From a virus: a stretch of 25,193 nt of DNA. The notes under the pieces are model-generated. The model was not told the origin of the DNA and made no database searches. It saw nothing but the letters and a program-made list of their open reading frames with translations. Shown piece after piece: positions 1 through 8,449 of the stretch; within the stretch, counting starts at the first letter, position 1, and each line of letters starts with the position of its first letter. The stretch covers positions 1 to 25,193 of the IMG/VR virus record IMGVR_UViG_3300025120_000499; one strand, given 5' to 3'. The position numbers and the translations under genes were made by a program.

Positions 1-380
1 GTTTTGATGATGGAACTACGAATCCGTCTTCTGCCATCAACGCATTTATTCAGTCAAGCCCCATGGATATAAGCGATGGCGAACAGTTTATGCTTATACG
101 CAAGATGATCCCTGATGTAGACTTTAAAAACTCTACGGCAATCCTACCTGAAACAAACATAACTTTGGACGTAAAAAATGCGCCGGACGGTACATTCAAC
201 AACAGTCAGACTGATACGTTTGTTAAGACCCAAGCGGCGTCGGTAAGCGCACGAACAGAGCAGTTATATTTCAGGTTAAGGGGCCGACAGATGAGGTTTA
301 AGATTTCATCGGACGAACTTGAGGTCACTTGGCGGCTGGGGTCTCCTAGAGTTGACTTTCGCTCTGACGGGAGGCGTTAA
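1..380 (+). CDS. Phage virion structural protein, C-terminal part
   Basis: This reading frame is open from the left edge (first full codon at 3), so the gene starts outside the window and only its last 125 residues are visible. An internal Met at 63 exists but has no good ribosome site and sits inside a conserved-looking stretch (SSPMDISDGEQFML), so it is not the start. The end (RGRQMRFKISSD, then WRLGSPRVDFRSDGRR) resembles the C-terminus of structural proteins I recall from many podovirus-like phages. That is family recall, not a motif with a known activity. The stop overlaps the next start as TAATG, so it is translationally coupled to the small protein behind it. Its exact role in head or tail cannot be told from this part. 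Confidence 0.8.
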   Translation, partial: FDDGTTNPSSAINAFIQSSPMDISDGEQFMLIRKMIPDVDFKNSTAILPETNITLDVKNAPDGTFNNSQTDTFVKTQAASVSARTEQLYFRLRGRQMRFKISSDELEVTWRLGSPRVDFRSDGRR

Positions 381-676
381 TGTCTCGCCGTCTTACACGT
401 CCATTTTTTCCTGTCCCGCCACAACAGTACATGCAAAATTATTTTGCGGAATTAGTGCGGTCTTTTTCGGTGTATTTGGAGCAGATGCAAAATCCTGGGG
501 ATCTCAGGGCCACGACATTAACTTTAACCGCTTTACAAACTGATGATTCAGGTCTTGAAACAGGGGCATTGTTTCAGAGCGGCGGGTTTGTTAAGATAAC
601 TTTAAACAACAGCCCTAACTTGCGTGGTTCAGTGGGCGCAGGGCAAGTCGGACAGGTAACGGTGGTGATCACATGA
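380..676 (+). CDS. Small phage structural-module protein (98 aa)
   Basis: It begins in a TAATG overlap with the preceding structural gene, with GGGAGG just upstream as ribosome site, and ends in an ATGA overlap with the next gene. The N-terminus (RPFFPVPPQQYMQNYFAEL) is followed by a probable helix and a Thr/Leu-rich, beta-prone half (TTLTLTALQTDD, FVKITLNN, GQVTVVIT). There is no signal peptide or membrane segment. Small proteins of this layout sit between structural genes in marine phages, but I know no biochemical role. The position suggests a minor virion component or an assembly factor. Confidence 0.8.
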   Translation: MSRRLTRPFFPVPPQQYMQNYFAELVRSFSVYLEQMQNPGDLRATTLTLTALQTDDSGLETGALFQSGGFVKITLNNSPNLRGSVGAGQVGQVTVVIT

Positions 677-768
677 CAAATAAACCTAAAAAAGAACCTA
701 AAAAAGAACAACAGGTTAATGCAACAGTCGTTGTTGTTGGCCCACCTCCAGCTACAGGAGAATCGTAA
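673..768 (+). CDS. 31-residue Lys/Pro peptide between structural genes
   Basis: A 32-codon frame starts at the ATGA overlap with the upstream gene and stops in a TAATG overlap with the downstream gene, exactly filling what would otherwise be a 91-nt gap. The peptide has a basic head (MTNKPKKEPKKEQQ) and a short hydrophobic, Pro-rich tail (ATVVVVGPPPATGES). The perfect coupling on both sides is the main reason to call it a gene. It could be a real minor virion peptide or merely a translated linker that keeps ribosomes moving to the next gene. Nothing in it points to an activity. Confidence 0.55.
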   Translation: MTNKPKKEPKKEQQVNATVVVVGPPPATGES

Positions 769-1535
769 TGGGTTTATTATCTGCAATAGGTGGTCTAGTT
801 GGTTTGGCTTTTGGGGGTCCGATGGGCGCGGCCCTTGGTTCTGGAATCGGGACTCTGGCATCTGGCGGTGACATTGGGGATGCTTTGAAGTCTGGGGTTA
901 TGGGCTACGGAATTGGTTCTCTTCCTGGGGTTTCAGGGTTTGCGAGTCAAGCGGCGGGGGCCATGGGTATGCAGGGGATGGCTGGTCAGTTTGCAGCGCA
1001 GCAGGCAGCGCAAAAAGCGGCTCTCAGTAAAATGGCTCCAGGTTTAATGAAGGCAACGGCTCCCATTGGGGACGCGATCTCAAAGATGGGCACAGGTGTT
1101 GCGGCAGGAGCGGGTGGTGCTCCGGCGGCAGAGGCCAGCCAAGGGTTGTTTGGTGGAATAAGCGACAACTTACTTCTTGCGGGATTAATTCAAGCAGGAG
1201 AACCGAAACCAACTCCTTTGACACCGGAACAACGTCGAATGGCGAGAACGGGTGAGCGGGTTCCTGATTATCAAGGTACGGCTGCTCCTGACTATCGCCG
1301 CCGTGGTATTGCAACAATGATGCAAGGTGGTTTTGTTAAAGGACCAGGAACGGGCAAGAGCGACAGTATACCCGCAGCGATTTATCAAAACGGCGGCAGG
1401 GTTCAAGAGGCTCGGCTTTCAGACGGTGAGTTCGTCATGACGGCGGATGCAGTCAAGGGTGCAGGAGGCGGCAATCGATCAAAAGGGGCTGCTGAGATGT
1501 ACAAGATGATGAACAGGTTTGAAAGGAGGGCTTAA
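768..1535 (+). CDS. Gly/Ala-rich virion structural protein (255 aa)
   Basis: The first 65 residues are Gly/Ala-rich and hydrophobic (GLLSAIGGLVGLAFGGPMG, then AALGSGIGTLA), the kind of flexible, membrane-compatible region seen in phage proteins that enter or touch the host envelope. The middle is Ala/Met-rich. The C-terminus (GFVKGPGTGKSDSIPA, then LSDGEFVMTADAVKGAGGG) matches a conserved ending I recall in many tailed-phage structural proteins. It starts in a TAATG overlap and ends in another with the next gene (AGGAGG as that gene's ribosome site), so it belongs to one co-translated virion unit. No enzymatic motif is visible. Confidence 0.8.
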   Translation: MGLLSAIGGLVGLAFGGPMGAALGSGIGTLASGGDIGDALKSGVMGYGIGSLPGVSGFASQAAGAMGMQGMAGQFAAQQAAQKAALSKMAPGLMKATAPIGDAISKMGTGVAAGAGGAPAAEASQGLFGGISDNLLLAGLIQAGEPKPTPLTPEQRRMARTGERVPDYQGTAAPDYRRRGIATMMQGGFVKGPGTGKSDSIPAAIYQNGGRVQEARLSDGEFVMTADAVKGAGGGNRSKGAAEMYKMMNRFERRA

Positions 1536-2692
1536 TGGCGGAGTCAGTCGTCACGCAACAACAGTTGCAGCTTCTCCCTGAGTATCAAGAGAAGTTTATA
1601 AAAGATCTTTTAGCTAATCTGTATCGCACAGAAGAGCGTCAATCGGTGGACGCAGAAGGTAATCTTCTGTTCGAAACGGATTCTGAGACAGGAGAACAGG
1701 TTCCTGTAATGGAGTCTTATGCCGCAGGCATAGGTTCTATGGCTCCGTTGTATGGAACTCCACGAGAAGATGAGGCGGGGAACCCTATTTACCGTCGTGA
1801 CGCCGAAGGTAATTTAATTCTTGACGCTCGTGGGGAGCCTGTTCAGGACGTTGTTGGCGGCATTCCGGCTCCTGATGTTATACCTCTTACAGACACGCAA
1901 CTTGCGGGTATAAAACTAGGTACAGAGGGAATTGGTGCGTATGCACCGATGCTTGAAGAGGGTAAGCAGACGTATGAAAAAGGGGTCTCGGCTCTAAGTA
2001 CTGGGTTTGATCCTGTGACGGGGCAAGCTCTGGCTTATGATCCCACGTCCTATCGAGAGTTTTATGATCCGTTTGTTGAAGATGTAATTGATGTCACACA
2101 ACGGGACATTCAACGTCAAGCTAATATTGAACGTGGTAGATCAGCAGGGCAAGCTGTAGGTCAGGGGGCGTTTGGCGGATCTCGCGCTGTTGTAGCGGAA
2201 CAAGAAATTCAACGCGCAGCCGATGACCGTGCTGCTAGAACAGGGGCACAGTTGCGTTCTGCAGCGTACACCGACGCTTTAAAAGGATCGCAGAATGCGT
2301 TTGAAAACCAACTGGCCCGTGGTCAGTCTGGTGCTCAAGTTTTTCAAGGTCTGGGTACTGCACAAGCTGGATTGGGTCAGTTTGCACAACTTCTTGGAGG
2401 CCGAGACGTAAAGAGCCTAATGGATTTAGGCGGCATTGAACAAACGCAGAGGCAGTCTGAGTACGACGTACAACGTCAGTCGGGGATTGAAGAAATGTAC
2501 GAACCGTTTACACGGTTTGAGTCTTTGGCAAACATTTTTGCCACGGCAACCAGAGGCACCCCTGCTTCCTCCTTAACCTTGGGTGTAGCGCCAGAACAGA
2601 ATGTTCTTGGCAGCACGGTCGGAACTGCTATGGGTCTTGATTCATATCAGCAAATGTATGGCGGATCTTCGGGCCTTGGTTCTAAGAGATAG
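1535..2692 (+). CDS. Virion structural protein (385 aa)
   Basis: The ATG overlaps the previous stop (TAATG) and has AGGAGG five bases upstream. The protein is largely soluble and helical. Residues 1-60 are charged and Glu/Gln-rich. A Gly/Pro-rich segment follows (YGTPREDEAGNPIYRRD and a similar EGNLILDARGEPVQD, which look like an internal degenerate repeat). A long Arg/Gln/Ala-rich central region follows (DVTQRDIQRQANIERGRSAG). The conserved-looking stretch QGAFGGSRAVVAEQEIQRA and the ending with SLANIFATATRG resemble unnamed structural proteins of marine phages. No catalytic motif is seen. It lies between the Gly-rich structural protein and the very large internal-type protein, so a role at the tail-head vertex or inside the capsid is inferred. 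Confidence 0.8.
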   Translation: MAESVVTQQQLQLLPEYQEKFIKDLLANLYRTEERQSVDAEGNLLFETDSETGEQVPVMESYAAGIGSMAPLYGTPREDEAGNPIYRRDAEGNLILDARGEPVQDVVGGIPAPDVIPLTDTQLAGIKLGTEGIGAYAPMLEEGKQTYEKGVSALSTGFDPVTGQALAYDPTSYREFYDPFVEDVIDVTQRDIQRQANIERGRSAGQAVGQGAFGGSRAVVAEQEIQRAADDRAARTGAQLRSAAYTDALKGSQNAFENQLARGQSGAQVFQGLGTAQAGLGQFAQLLGGRDVKSLMDLGGIEQTQRQSEYDVQRQSGIEEMYEPFTRFESLANIFATATRGTPASSLTLGVAPEQNVLGSTVGTAMGLDSYQQMYGGSSGLGSKR

Positions 2693-2702
2693 GTAGATAA
2701 AC

Positions 2703-3878
2703 ATGAATGGCGTGTACAACCGTAAGCTCTTTACAAATAAATCCCAAGAGGCACGAAATAAACTTCGTGATATGGGTGGCGTAGCGCCCATGGCCCCACA
2801 AATGGGTGGGATTATGGCCTCGTCACCAGAACTAATGCAAGCTGCAATGCGGCGTCCCGTTGTTATGCCTGCAACAAATCAACCCATGATGGCTCCTGCG
2901 TCATCCCCCGCTCCGCAGATGCTACCTCCGTCGCAGCCCATTCCCAACATCTCAGGTATTCCTCAAGGTTCTAGTCCCAAGGCTCCTGCTCCTCGGCCCA
3001 TGGCTCAGAAACCTGGGGTAGCAAAGTTTAACGAAGGCGGTATGGCACCTAAGTTACAAGCGGAGTTGGAAAACACCGTAGGGATGCAGGACCGAATGGA
3101 AAAAACTTTAGCGATGTCCTTTGGCAAAGCGTTTGAATTTGGTTCGACGGCGATTACGACTGAGAACCCCGAAGAACTTGGTTTGCCTAAAGGCGCAAGA
3201 GCCGGAATTAAAAAGGCGAGGGACGAGTTGACGAATAACCCTGGGGCGTCGGCACAGGAATTTATTGCGGAAACAGTTCCTAAAAAAGCCCGAACAGGGA
3301 ACACAAAAAGCGACCTTCGCAAAGCGGCGGCAGTGGTAGGCATACAGCGTGTTCCAGCAGAAGCTGAAATCGATCAACTAAACAAGGCCATCTTTGGTGC
3401 GAAACTTGCGGGTGCAATTGCAGGTAACTACGTTAATCCAAACACAGGTCAAGAGCTACGCCCAACAGCAGGTTCTCGTATTGCACAAGCGGCAGTTGAA
3501 GGCTTGGCCGTGTCCCGTGAAACAGAAACACGTCGTGCGGCACAGGAAGCTGCACTTGCGGAGGCCAATATTCGTGCAAGGTCTAAATCTACGACATCTA
3601 AACTGTCTGGTGCGGACAAAGAACTAATGGATATGTTTGCTGATCGCGTGAAAAAGGGTGAGGACCCTGCGGCCGTTGCGGAGGATTTTAACCGAGATAT
3701 TCCAGGTTCAGGAGATCGCATCCTAACTTATTTGCAAAGCGCCCCTCTTGGTGGCGGCGGAGCAAGTGGTTCTACACCACGACCAACAAGTTATCCTCCT
3801 GGCACTATTATCAACCAGGGCGGCAACCGCTTTCAGGCTGATCAAAATGGGATCCCTCAGTTAATCCAAGGAGAGTAA
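2703..3878 (+). CDS. Virion structural protein with Met/Pro-rich head (391 aa)
   Basis: The first 110 residues are unusually rich in Met, Pro, Ala and Gln (MGGVAPMAPQMGGIMASSP; PAPRPMAQKPG) and probably disordered. The rest is Ala/Lys/Glu-rich and helical (LSGADKELMDMFADRVKKG), with an end that is Gly/Pro-rich again (YPPGTIINQGGNRFQADQNG). There is a 10-nt gap to the previous gene and a weak ribosome site (AGGTAGATAAAC). The next gene follows one base after the stop. I recognise no enzyme domain. By position and composition it is a minor virion or DNA-ejection protein that is probably packaged together with the 1467-residue protein. Confidence 0.75.
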   Translation: MNGVYNRKLFTNKSQEARNKLRDMGGVAPMAPQMGGIMASSPELMQAAMRRPVVMPATNQPMMAPASSPAPQMLPPSQPIPNISGIPQGSSPKAPAPRPMAQKPGVAKFNEGGMAPKLQAELENTVGMQDRMEKTLAMSFGKAFEFGSTAITTENPEELGLPKGARAGIKKARDELTNNPGASAQEFIAETVPKKARTGNTKSDLRKAAAVVGIQRVPAEAEIDQLNKAIFGAKLAGAIAGNYVNPNTGQELRPTAGSRIAQAAVEGLAVSRETETRRAAQEAALAEANIRARSKSTTSKLSGADKELMDMFADRVKKGEDPAAVAEDFNRDIPGSGDRILTYLQSAPLGGGGASGSTPRPTSYPPGTIINQGGNRFQADQNGIPQLIQGE

Positions 3879-3879
3879 C

Positions 3880-6800
3880 ATGGCGGACAAACAACCAGTG
3901 TTTGATCCTAATGCTCCCTTTGAGATCACGCTCCCCGATGTTCCTGAAGAAAAAGGTTCTTATTTTTCCGGCGATCAAGGTCTTGTGCCCGATACGTTTG
4001 AAGACATTGGCAAAGGTATTTACTCTGGTGTTGTGTCCGTCCCACAAGGGATTGTGGAACTTGGTGCTCTAGGCGTTGATGCGGCCCTAGATACAAATAC
4101 TTCTAGGGCGGTTACGAAAGCCTTTGAGTACGTTAAACCAGAGTTAGGGACCGCAGGAGAAGTGACGGAGGACCTTGTGGCCTTTGGTGTAGGTTTTGTT
4201 CCTATCGCTGGGTGGCTAGGTAAAGCAGGACAGGCGGCGAAGGCGGCGAAATCAGGAAAGGCTTTGTCTACAGCGGGTCGTGGGAACTTTACTAAATCCG
4301 CTATTGACTTCGGCACATCTAAAACTGGACAAGCGGCCCTTGGTACTTGGGCTGGATTAACAGGCAGCACTGCAGCGGCTACGCTTGGTTATAGCACTGC
4401 TGTAGCTAACGATGGTCGCGCTACCCTGTCCGACAACTTTGATATTCTGCCGGACGCCTTAAAAACGGAAGAGGATGCTGGACTAACGGGCCGTCAAGAA
4501 GCGTCTCGTCGTTTCCGTAACAAGGTAAAAGTAGGTGTCGAAGACGCATTACTTTCCGGTGCTTTTGACACAGCGTTAAAGGCTGGGTCGAAAGGTTTCC
4601 AAGCGGCAGATAAACTAACCGGAGGCGCGATTTCTACCACTGGGGCTAAAGCTGCACAGGCTACATTAGCCGCTCCAAGCAAGATTGCGTCTAGTTTTAT
4701 GACCACACTGGAAACTCTTAGTCCAGATGCGGCTGCAAGAGTAGGCCGAGGCTCCACTGCGGCTAGTCAGAAATTTAAAAAGTATTTCACTGCGTCTGGT
4801 GGCGCAGAACAGAAGCTGTATGAAACCGTGCAGGATGCTCGTGCGGTAGCGGACTTGTACGAAAGGCAGGGTATTAAGGCTGCAGAAGACTGGTCCCGTG
4901 CGTCAGATGAGTTTGTCAAAGCTGGAAAGATGAAAGACGGCTCTCCTGTTGATGCGCAAATACTCCAATCGAATCTAAACCAATACCTTTTAGGTAACAC
5001 AAAAGGTCTCGACAGTTACGCAAATCCATCTTTGAATAAAGCGGCTGACAAAATGATTGAGGTTCGTTCTGAGCTTGAGCAGGGTCTAATCACGCAGCTT
5101 GAAGATATTTTATCTGTTCGTGATCCTAGTACAAAAAAACGCATGAAAGACCTTAAAACAGGTCAGTTCCTTATGAAAAAACCAGAAACGCCTGCTGAAG
5201 TCAAAGCAGCAAGGGCGTTGAAAGAGATGACCCAGAGCCAGAACGCTCAGAACGGTTATCTCCGTCGTATGTTCGAGCAGTATACAAATCCAATAGAGTT
5301 CTATCGGAACTTGGATCTTGATTCTCCTGAGTTCAACGATGCAGTTCAGGAAGTTGCCAGCCATATTGTGACAGGCAAAGGCCGTGCGCCAAACGCCAAC
5401 GATATCGAACAAGCCAAGCGCGTAGTCTATGATTCCCTTGGCCTTCAAGCTATGGGAGGGTTGCCTCCAGAGTTGGCCTTGAAAAACCTACGAGGATCCA
5501 TTGAGCGTAAGATGCGGGGCGATACCTTTGGTCTTACCGCTAGAGAACGTCCTGTATTGTCTTCTATCGATGACATTTTTGTAGAGCGTAAAGAAATTTT
5601 AGATTACAGCCCAAATCTTCAAAAACTAAAGGGCGTCTTGAAAGACCCCCTTGAGATATACAAGCGTACAATTACAGACATGGCACAAGCAAATGCCGCT
5701 GCTGACATGTACGCAGGTATTGCGCCTATGGGTACTAAGTTAATTAATTCGATGGACGCCTTAGTAAAGGGTGGTCGCCCCGCTATCATTGATGTACCAG
5801 ACCCTAACAAGTATACGGTTGACCAGTTGGCAACCTTGTACCAACAGGAGATGTCTCCGTTTGATCAAGTGGCTCAACAAGCCAACATCGGAAAGAGTTT
5901 CGAGGACTCTACACGCATTACTGGCGATCAGGTTGTCGAACAGTACAAACAACAACTACGGGATGCAGGATACGTTCAGCTTGGTGATAACAAAGATTTG
6001 CAGCATGTCTTTGGCGGTTCCTACGGAGAGTTAACAGGGAAGTTTGTATCTCCTGAAACATACGGGGCGATCACCGCACCTTTGCGTCTTGGTACTGGGT
6101 TCTTGGGCGAAGCCACGGGCATTCTGTCGAACATGCGCTCGTTATCACAGAAAATGACAATTGTTCCAAACCCTGGTGCTCAAATCCGAAACATCGTTGG
6201 TAACATGGGGATGCTTGCTGCAAACGCAAACCTCGGTCGTGATACAGATTTCACCGACATGTTTAAGGTCTTCACCTCTAGTCTGGATACATTGGATGAA
6301 GCTGGCCTAGATCGCTTGGCTCGGAAGATCAGTCTCACAGGTGTTGAAGACACAAGTTTGGTTACTCGTGCATTGAAAGAATACCGTACCGCAGGACAAG
6401 ACCTGACTGTTTCGGGAAAACTTTCTAACGCGATTGATTATTACGAAGACAAGATTCCGTTCATGAAAACATTTGAACGCATCTATTCAGACTCAGACTC
6501 GTTCTTTAAGGGTCTGTCACTACTGGGAGAAGAAAAGAAAATCCGTAACGCTTTGTCAGAAGCAGGCTTGCAAGAAAGTCCACTTGTACTAGACGCTTTT
6601 CGTCAAAATGGTTTGATAAAACGCGCTGCAGGCGAGACTCGACTTACAAGAGACTTAGACAACATCGAGGTTATGGCTGGGGACATTGTAAAGGACACAA
6701 TGCCCATTTACCCTCGCGTGGGGAAGGCCGTTCGTGCCGTGGACATGGTTCCAATCTTTGGTAACTTTACATCGTTTGCCTCAGAAAACATCCGCAACTC

Positions 6801-8283
6801 TGTAAACATCTTGAACCGTGGCCTAAAAGAGTTGGCCTTCGAAGTGCCGACAGAAATTAAAACAGCGATTGGAGATGAATCGGCTGCTGCATTAGAACGC
6901 CAGATGAGAGCCATTGGTGCGCAGCGTTTAATGTCATACACCGCAGTTGCTACCATTATCCCACAGACTTTGGTTCGGGCTTCTATGACCGCAACGGGCA
7001 CCACACCAGAACAAGTAGAAGCAATGCGTATGCAGCTTCCAGATTACATGGACGGACATGATCTGGTCATCTTGGGTAATGATCAAAGAGGTAAAATTGA
7101 TTACATCGATCTGAGTTACGTTAGCCCTTATGCCTTTGTCCTTGATCCTGCTCGTGCTGCTTTGCAGTCCTACAGTGAGAAGGGCAAGCTCGACAGAAAC
7201 GAAATTGAGAAGATCGCAAGCGGAGCATGGCGCGGCTTTGAAATGTTTTTAGAGCCTTTCGGTTCTGAGTCCATGATTTTTGAACGTGCTCGTGACGTTC
7301 TTCCAAGTGAAGGTCTTTTAAGTCTTGCTGTAGGTCGAGGCGGTAAGACAGCGACAGGGGCAGACGTTTACGCAGAAACCGATGCTCAAGGTGAGAAGAT
7401 TGGAGAAAGCATAGGTCACATCTTCAATGGTATTATCCCTGAGTACATCCGGTTAGCGGGACAGGTTAAGAACCCACTGACAGGAGAGTTGGAACCAGGT
7501 CGTGTGTATCGTGCTGTTGCAGGTATGCCTGGAAAACGCGGGGAAGAGTACAATTCGTTTAAAGAAGCTGCTCGTTTGGTTACAGGTTTTACTCCGATGA
7601 CTGTAGACCTACGAAACGATTTTTCTTTCAAAGGTTTGGAATACACTCCTCGTCGTACTGATGCCAAGACACAGGCTAGTCGTGTAATTCGCCGCGCCGA
7701 TTCAACGATGGAAGACATGACCTCGGCATGGAACAAGTACCTCGACAATCTGTACCGTGAGCAAAGCAATCTCTACGTGAATATCCAAGCTGCTCGTCAA
7801 ATGGGCTTGTCTGAAAATGATATTCGTCGCAATCTTGTGAAAGGTGCAAACATCGGCAGGAACGAAGCCAACTCGATAATGCGTGGAGAGTTCTGGCCCA
7901 CACAGGCAAGCAAGGAACTTTACAAGGACATTGTCGCTTTAAATAAAGCGGAAGGTCGGACACGAGTGACGGATCGTCCGTCGTTTTCAACGTTCAACAG
8001 ATTATCTCGTGCAAGGAACGGGGAGCAACTGGCGGTTTCGGACCCTGTACCAGCAGAACGCGCTGCACCTCCTGCCCCTGTTCCTGTCTTCGATCCATCT
8101 CAACCGTTTACGATTGATGCACCGTCTTCCTCTCCGGCAGTAGCCCCTGCATTCAACCCATCGATGCCTTTCACAATAGAAACCCCGCCCGTTTCGGCTC
8201 CGCAGGGTCGAGTGGACCCCGCAATACTTGGCAATGATCCGGCAACACAGGCTTTGGCTAAATCTCTAGGGAGGTCTGAGTAA
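3880..8283 (+). CDS. Very large internal/ejection-type virion protein (1467 aa)
   Basis: This is the largest gene here, with ribosome site AAGGAGAG seven bases before ATG. Residues 55-130 and 160-190 hold Gly/Ala-rich hydrophobic stretches (AFGVGFVPIAGWLGKAG; GTWAGLTGSTAAATLGY) that could contact membrane. Residues 300-1300 are mostly soluble and helical. I see no lysozyme or transglycosylase motif. Size and place (last gene of the virion block) fit internal virion or DNA-ejection proteins of podovirus-like phages, which is inference. A short peptide recurs at both ends: FDPNAPFEI at 8-16, FDPSQPFTI at 1404-1412 and FNPSMPFTI at 1425-1433, the latter two in a Pro/Ala/Ser-rich tail. The last 26 nt overlap the end of a convergent small gene. 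Confidence 0.85.
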   Translation: MADKQPVFDPNAPFEITLPDVPEEKGSYFSGDQGLVPDTFEDIGKGIYSGVVSVPQGIVELGALGVDAALDTNTSRAVTKAFEYVKPELGTAGEVTEDLVAFGVGFVPIAGWLGKAGQAAKAAKSGKALSTAGRGNFTKSAIDFGTSKTGQAALGTWAGLTGSTAAATLGYSTAVANDGRATLSDNFDILPDALKTEEDAGLTGRQEASRRFRNKVKVGVEDALLSGAFDTALKAGSKGFQAADKLTGGAISTTGAKAAQATLAAPSKIASSFMTTLETLSPDAAARVGRGSTAASQKFKKYFTASGGAEQKLYETVQDARAVADLYERQGIKAAEDWSRASDEFVKAGKMKDGSPVDAQILQSNLNQYLLGNTKGLDSYANPSLNKAADKMIEVRSELEQGLITQLEDILSVRDPSTKKRMKDLKTGQFLMKKPETPAEVKAARALKEMTQSQNAQNGYLRRMFEQYTNPIEFYRNLDLDSPEFNDAVQEVASHIVTGKGRAPNANDIEQAKRVVYDSLGLQAMGGLPPELALKNLRGSIERKMRGDTFGLTARERPVLSSIDDIFVERKEILDYSPNLQKLKGVLKDPLEIYKRTITDMAQANAAADMYAGIAPMGTKLINSMDALVKGGRPAIIDVPDPNKYTVDQLATLYQQEMSPFDQVAQQANIGKSFEDSTRITGDQVVEQYKQQLRDAGYVQLGDNKDLQHVFGGSYGELTGKFVSPETYGAITAPLRLGTGFLGEATGILSNMRSLSQKMTIVPNPGAQIRNIVGNMGMLAANANLGRDTDFTDMFKVFTSSLDTLDEAGLDRLARKISLTGVEDTSLVTRALKEYRTAGQDLTVSGKLSNAIDYYEDKIPFMKTFERIYSDSDSFFKGLSLLGEEKKIRNALSEAGLQESPLVLDAFRQNGLIKRAAGETRLTRDLDNIEVMAGDIVKDTMPIYPRVGKAVRAVDMVPIFGNFTSFASENIRNSVNILNRGLKELAFEVPTEIKTAIGDESAAALERQMRAIGAQRLMSYTAVATIIPQTLVRASMTATGTTPEQVEAMRMQLPDYMDGHDLVILGNDQRGKIDYIDLSYVSPYAFVLDPARAALQSYSEKGKLDRNEIEKIASGAWRGFEMFLEPFGSESMIFERARDVLPSEGLLSLAVGRGGKTATGADVYAETDAQGEKIGESIGHIFNGIIPEYIRLAGQVKNPLTGELEPGRVYRAVAGMPGKRGEEYNSFKEAARLVTGFTPMTVDLRNDFSFKGLEYTPRRTDAKTQASRVIRRADSTMEDMTSAWNKYLDNLYREQSNLYVNIQAARQMGLSENDIRRNLVKGANIGRNEANSIMRGEFWPTQASKELYKDIVALNKAEGRTRVTDRPSFSTFNRLSRARNGEQLAVSDPVPAERAAPPAPVPVFDPSQPFTIDAPSSSPAVAPAFNPSMPFTIETPPVSAPQGRVDPAILGNDPATQALAKSLGRSE

Positions 8284-8449
8284 CAATTTGAAGCCCTCCA
8301 AAGATCTCTACTAAATCTTGGGCTTTCTCGTTCATCTCCTCGTATACTTCGGGATCCGCCATTGCAGCGGCATTCAGTGAACAGCTAATAAACTCCAGAA
8401 GTTCGATCACTTGACTTTTGTGCATCTCACGGAAACCAAGAGTTTTCAT
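8258..8449 (-). CDS. Small acidic protein downstream of polA (63 aa)
   Basis: The start codon overlaps the polymerase stop as ATGA, and GGAGG lies ten bases upstream. The protein is helical and acidic (VIELLEFISCSLNAAAMAD, then EVYEEMNEKAQDLVEIFGG), with no recognised domain. Its last 26 nt run antisense into the end of the 1467-residue virion gene. The tight coupling to polA supports a real gene and suggests a role tied to replication, but function is unknown. Confidence 0.65.
   Translation of the reverse strand: MKTLGFREMHKSQVIELLEFISCSLNAAAMADPEVYEEMNEKAQDLVEIFGGLQIVTQTSLEI

Noticed and set aside
3880-8283. Lysozyme/transglycosylase domain in the large virion protein
   Set aside because: No catalytic Glu context or GLxQ/ES-type motif seen by eye; only size and position support the ejection role.
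8288-8325. AAGCCC...GGGCTT hairpin as convergent terminator
   Set aside because: Broken by a bulge, no real T tract on either strand, and it lies inside the coding region of the 63-residue gene.
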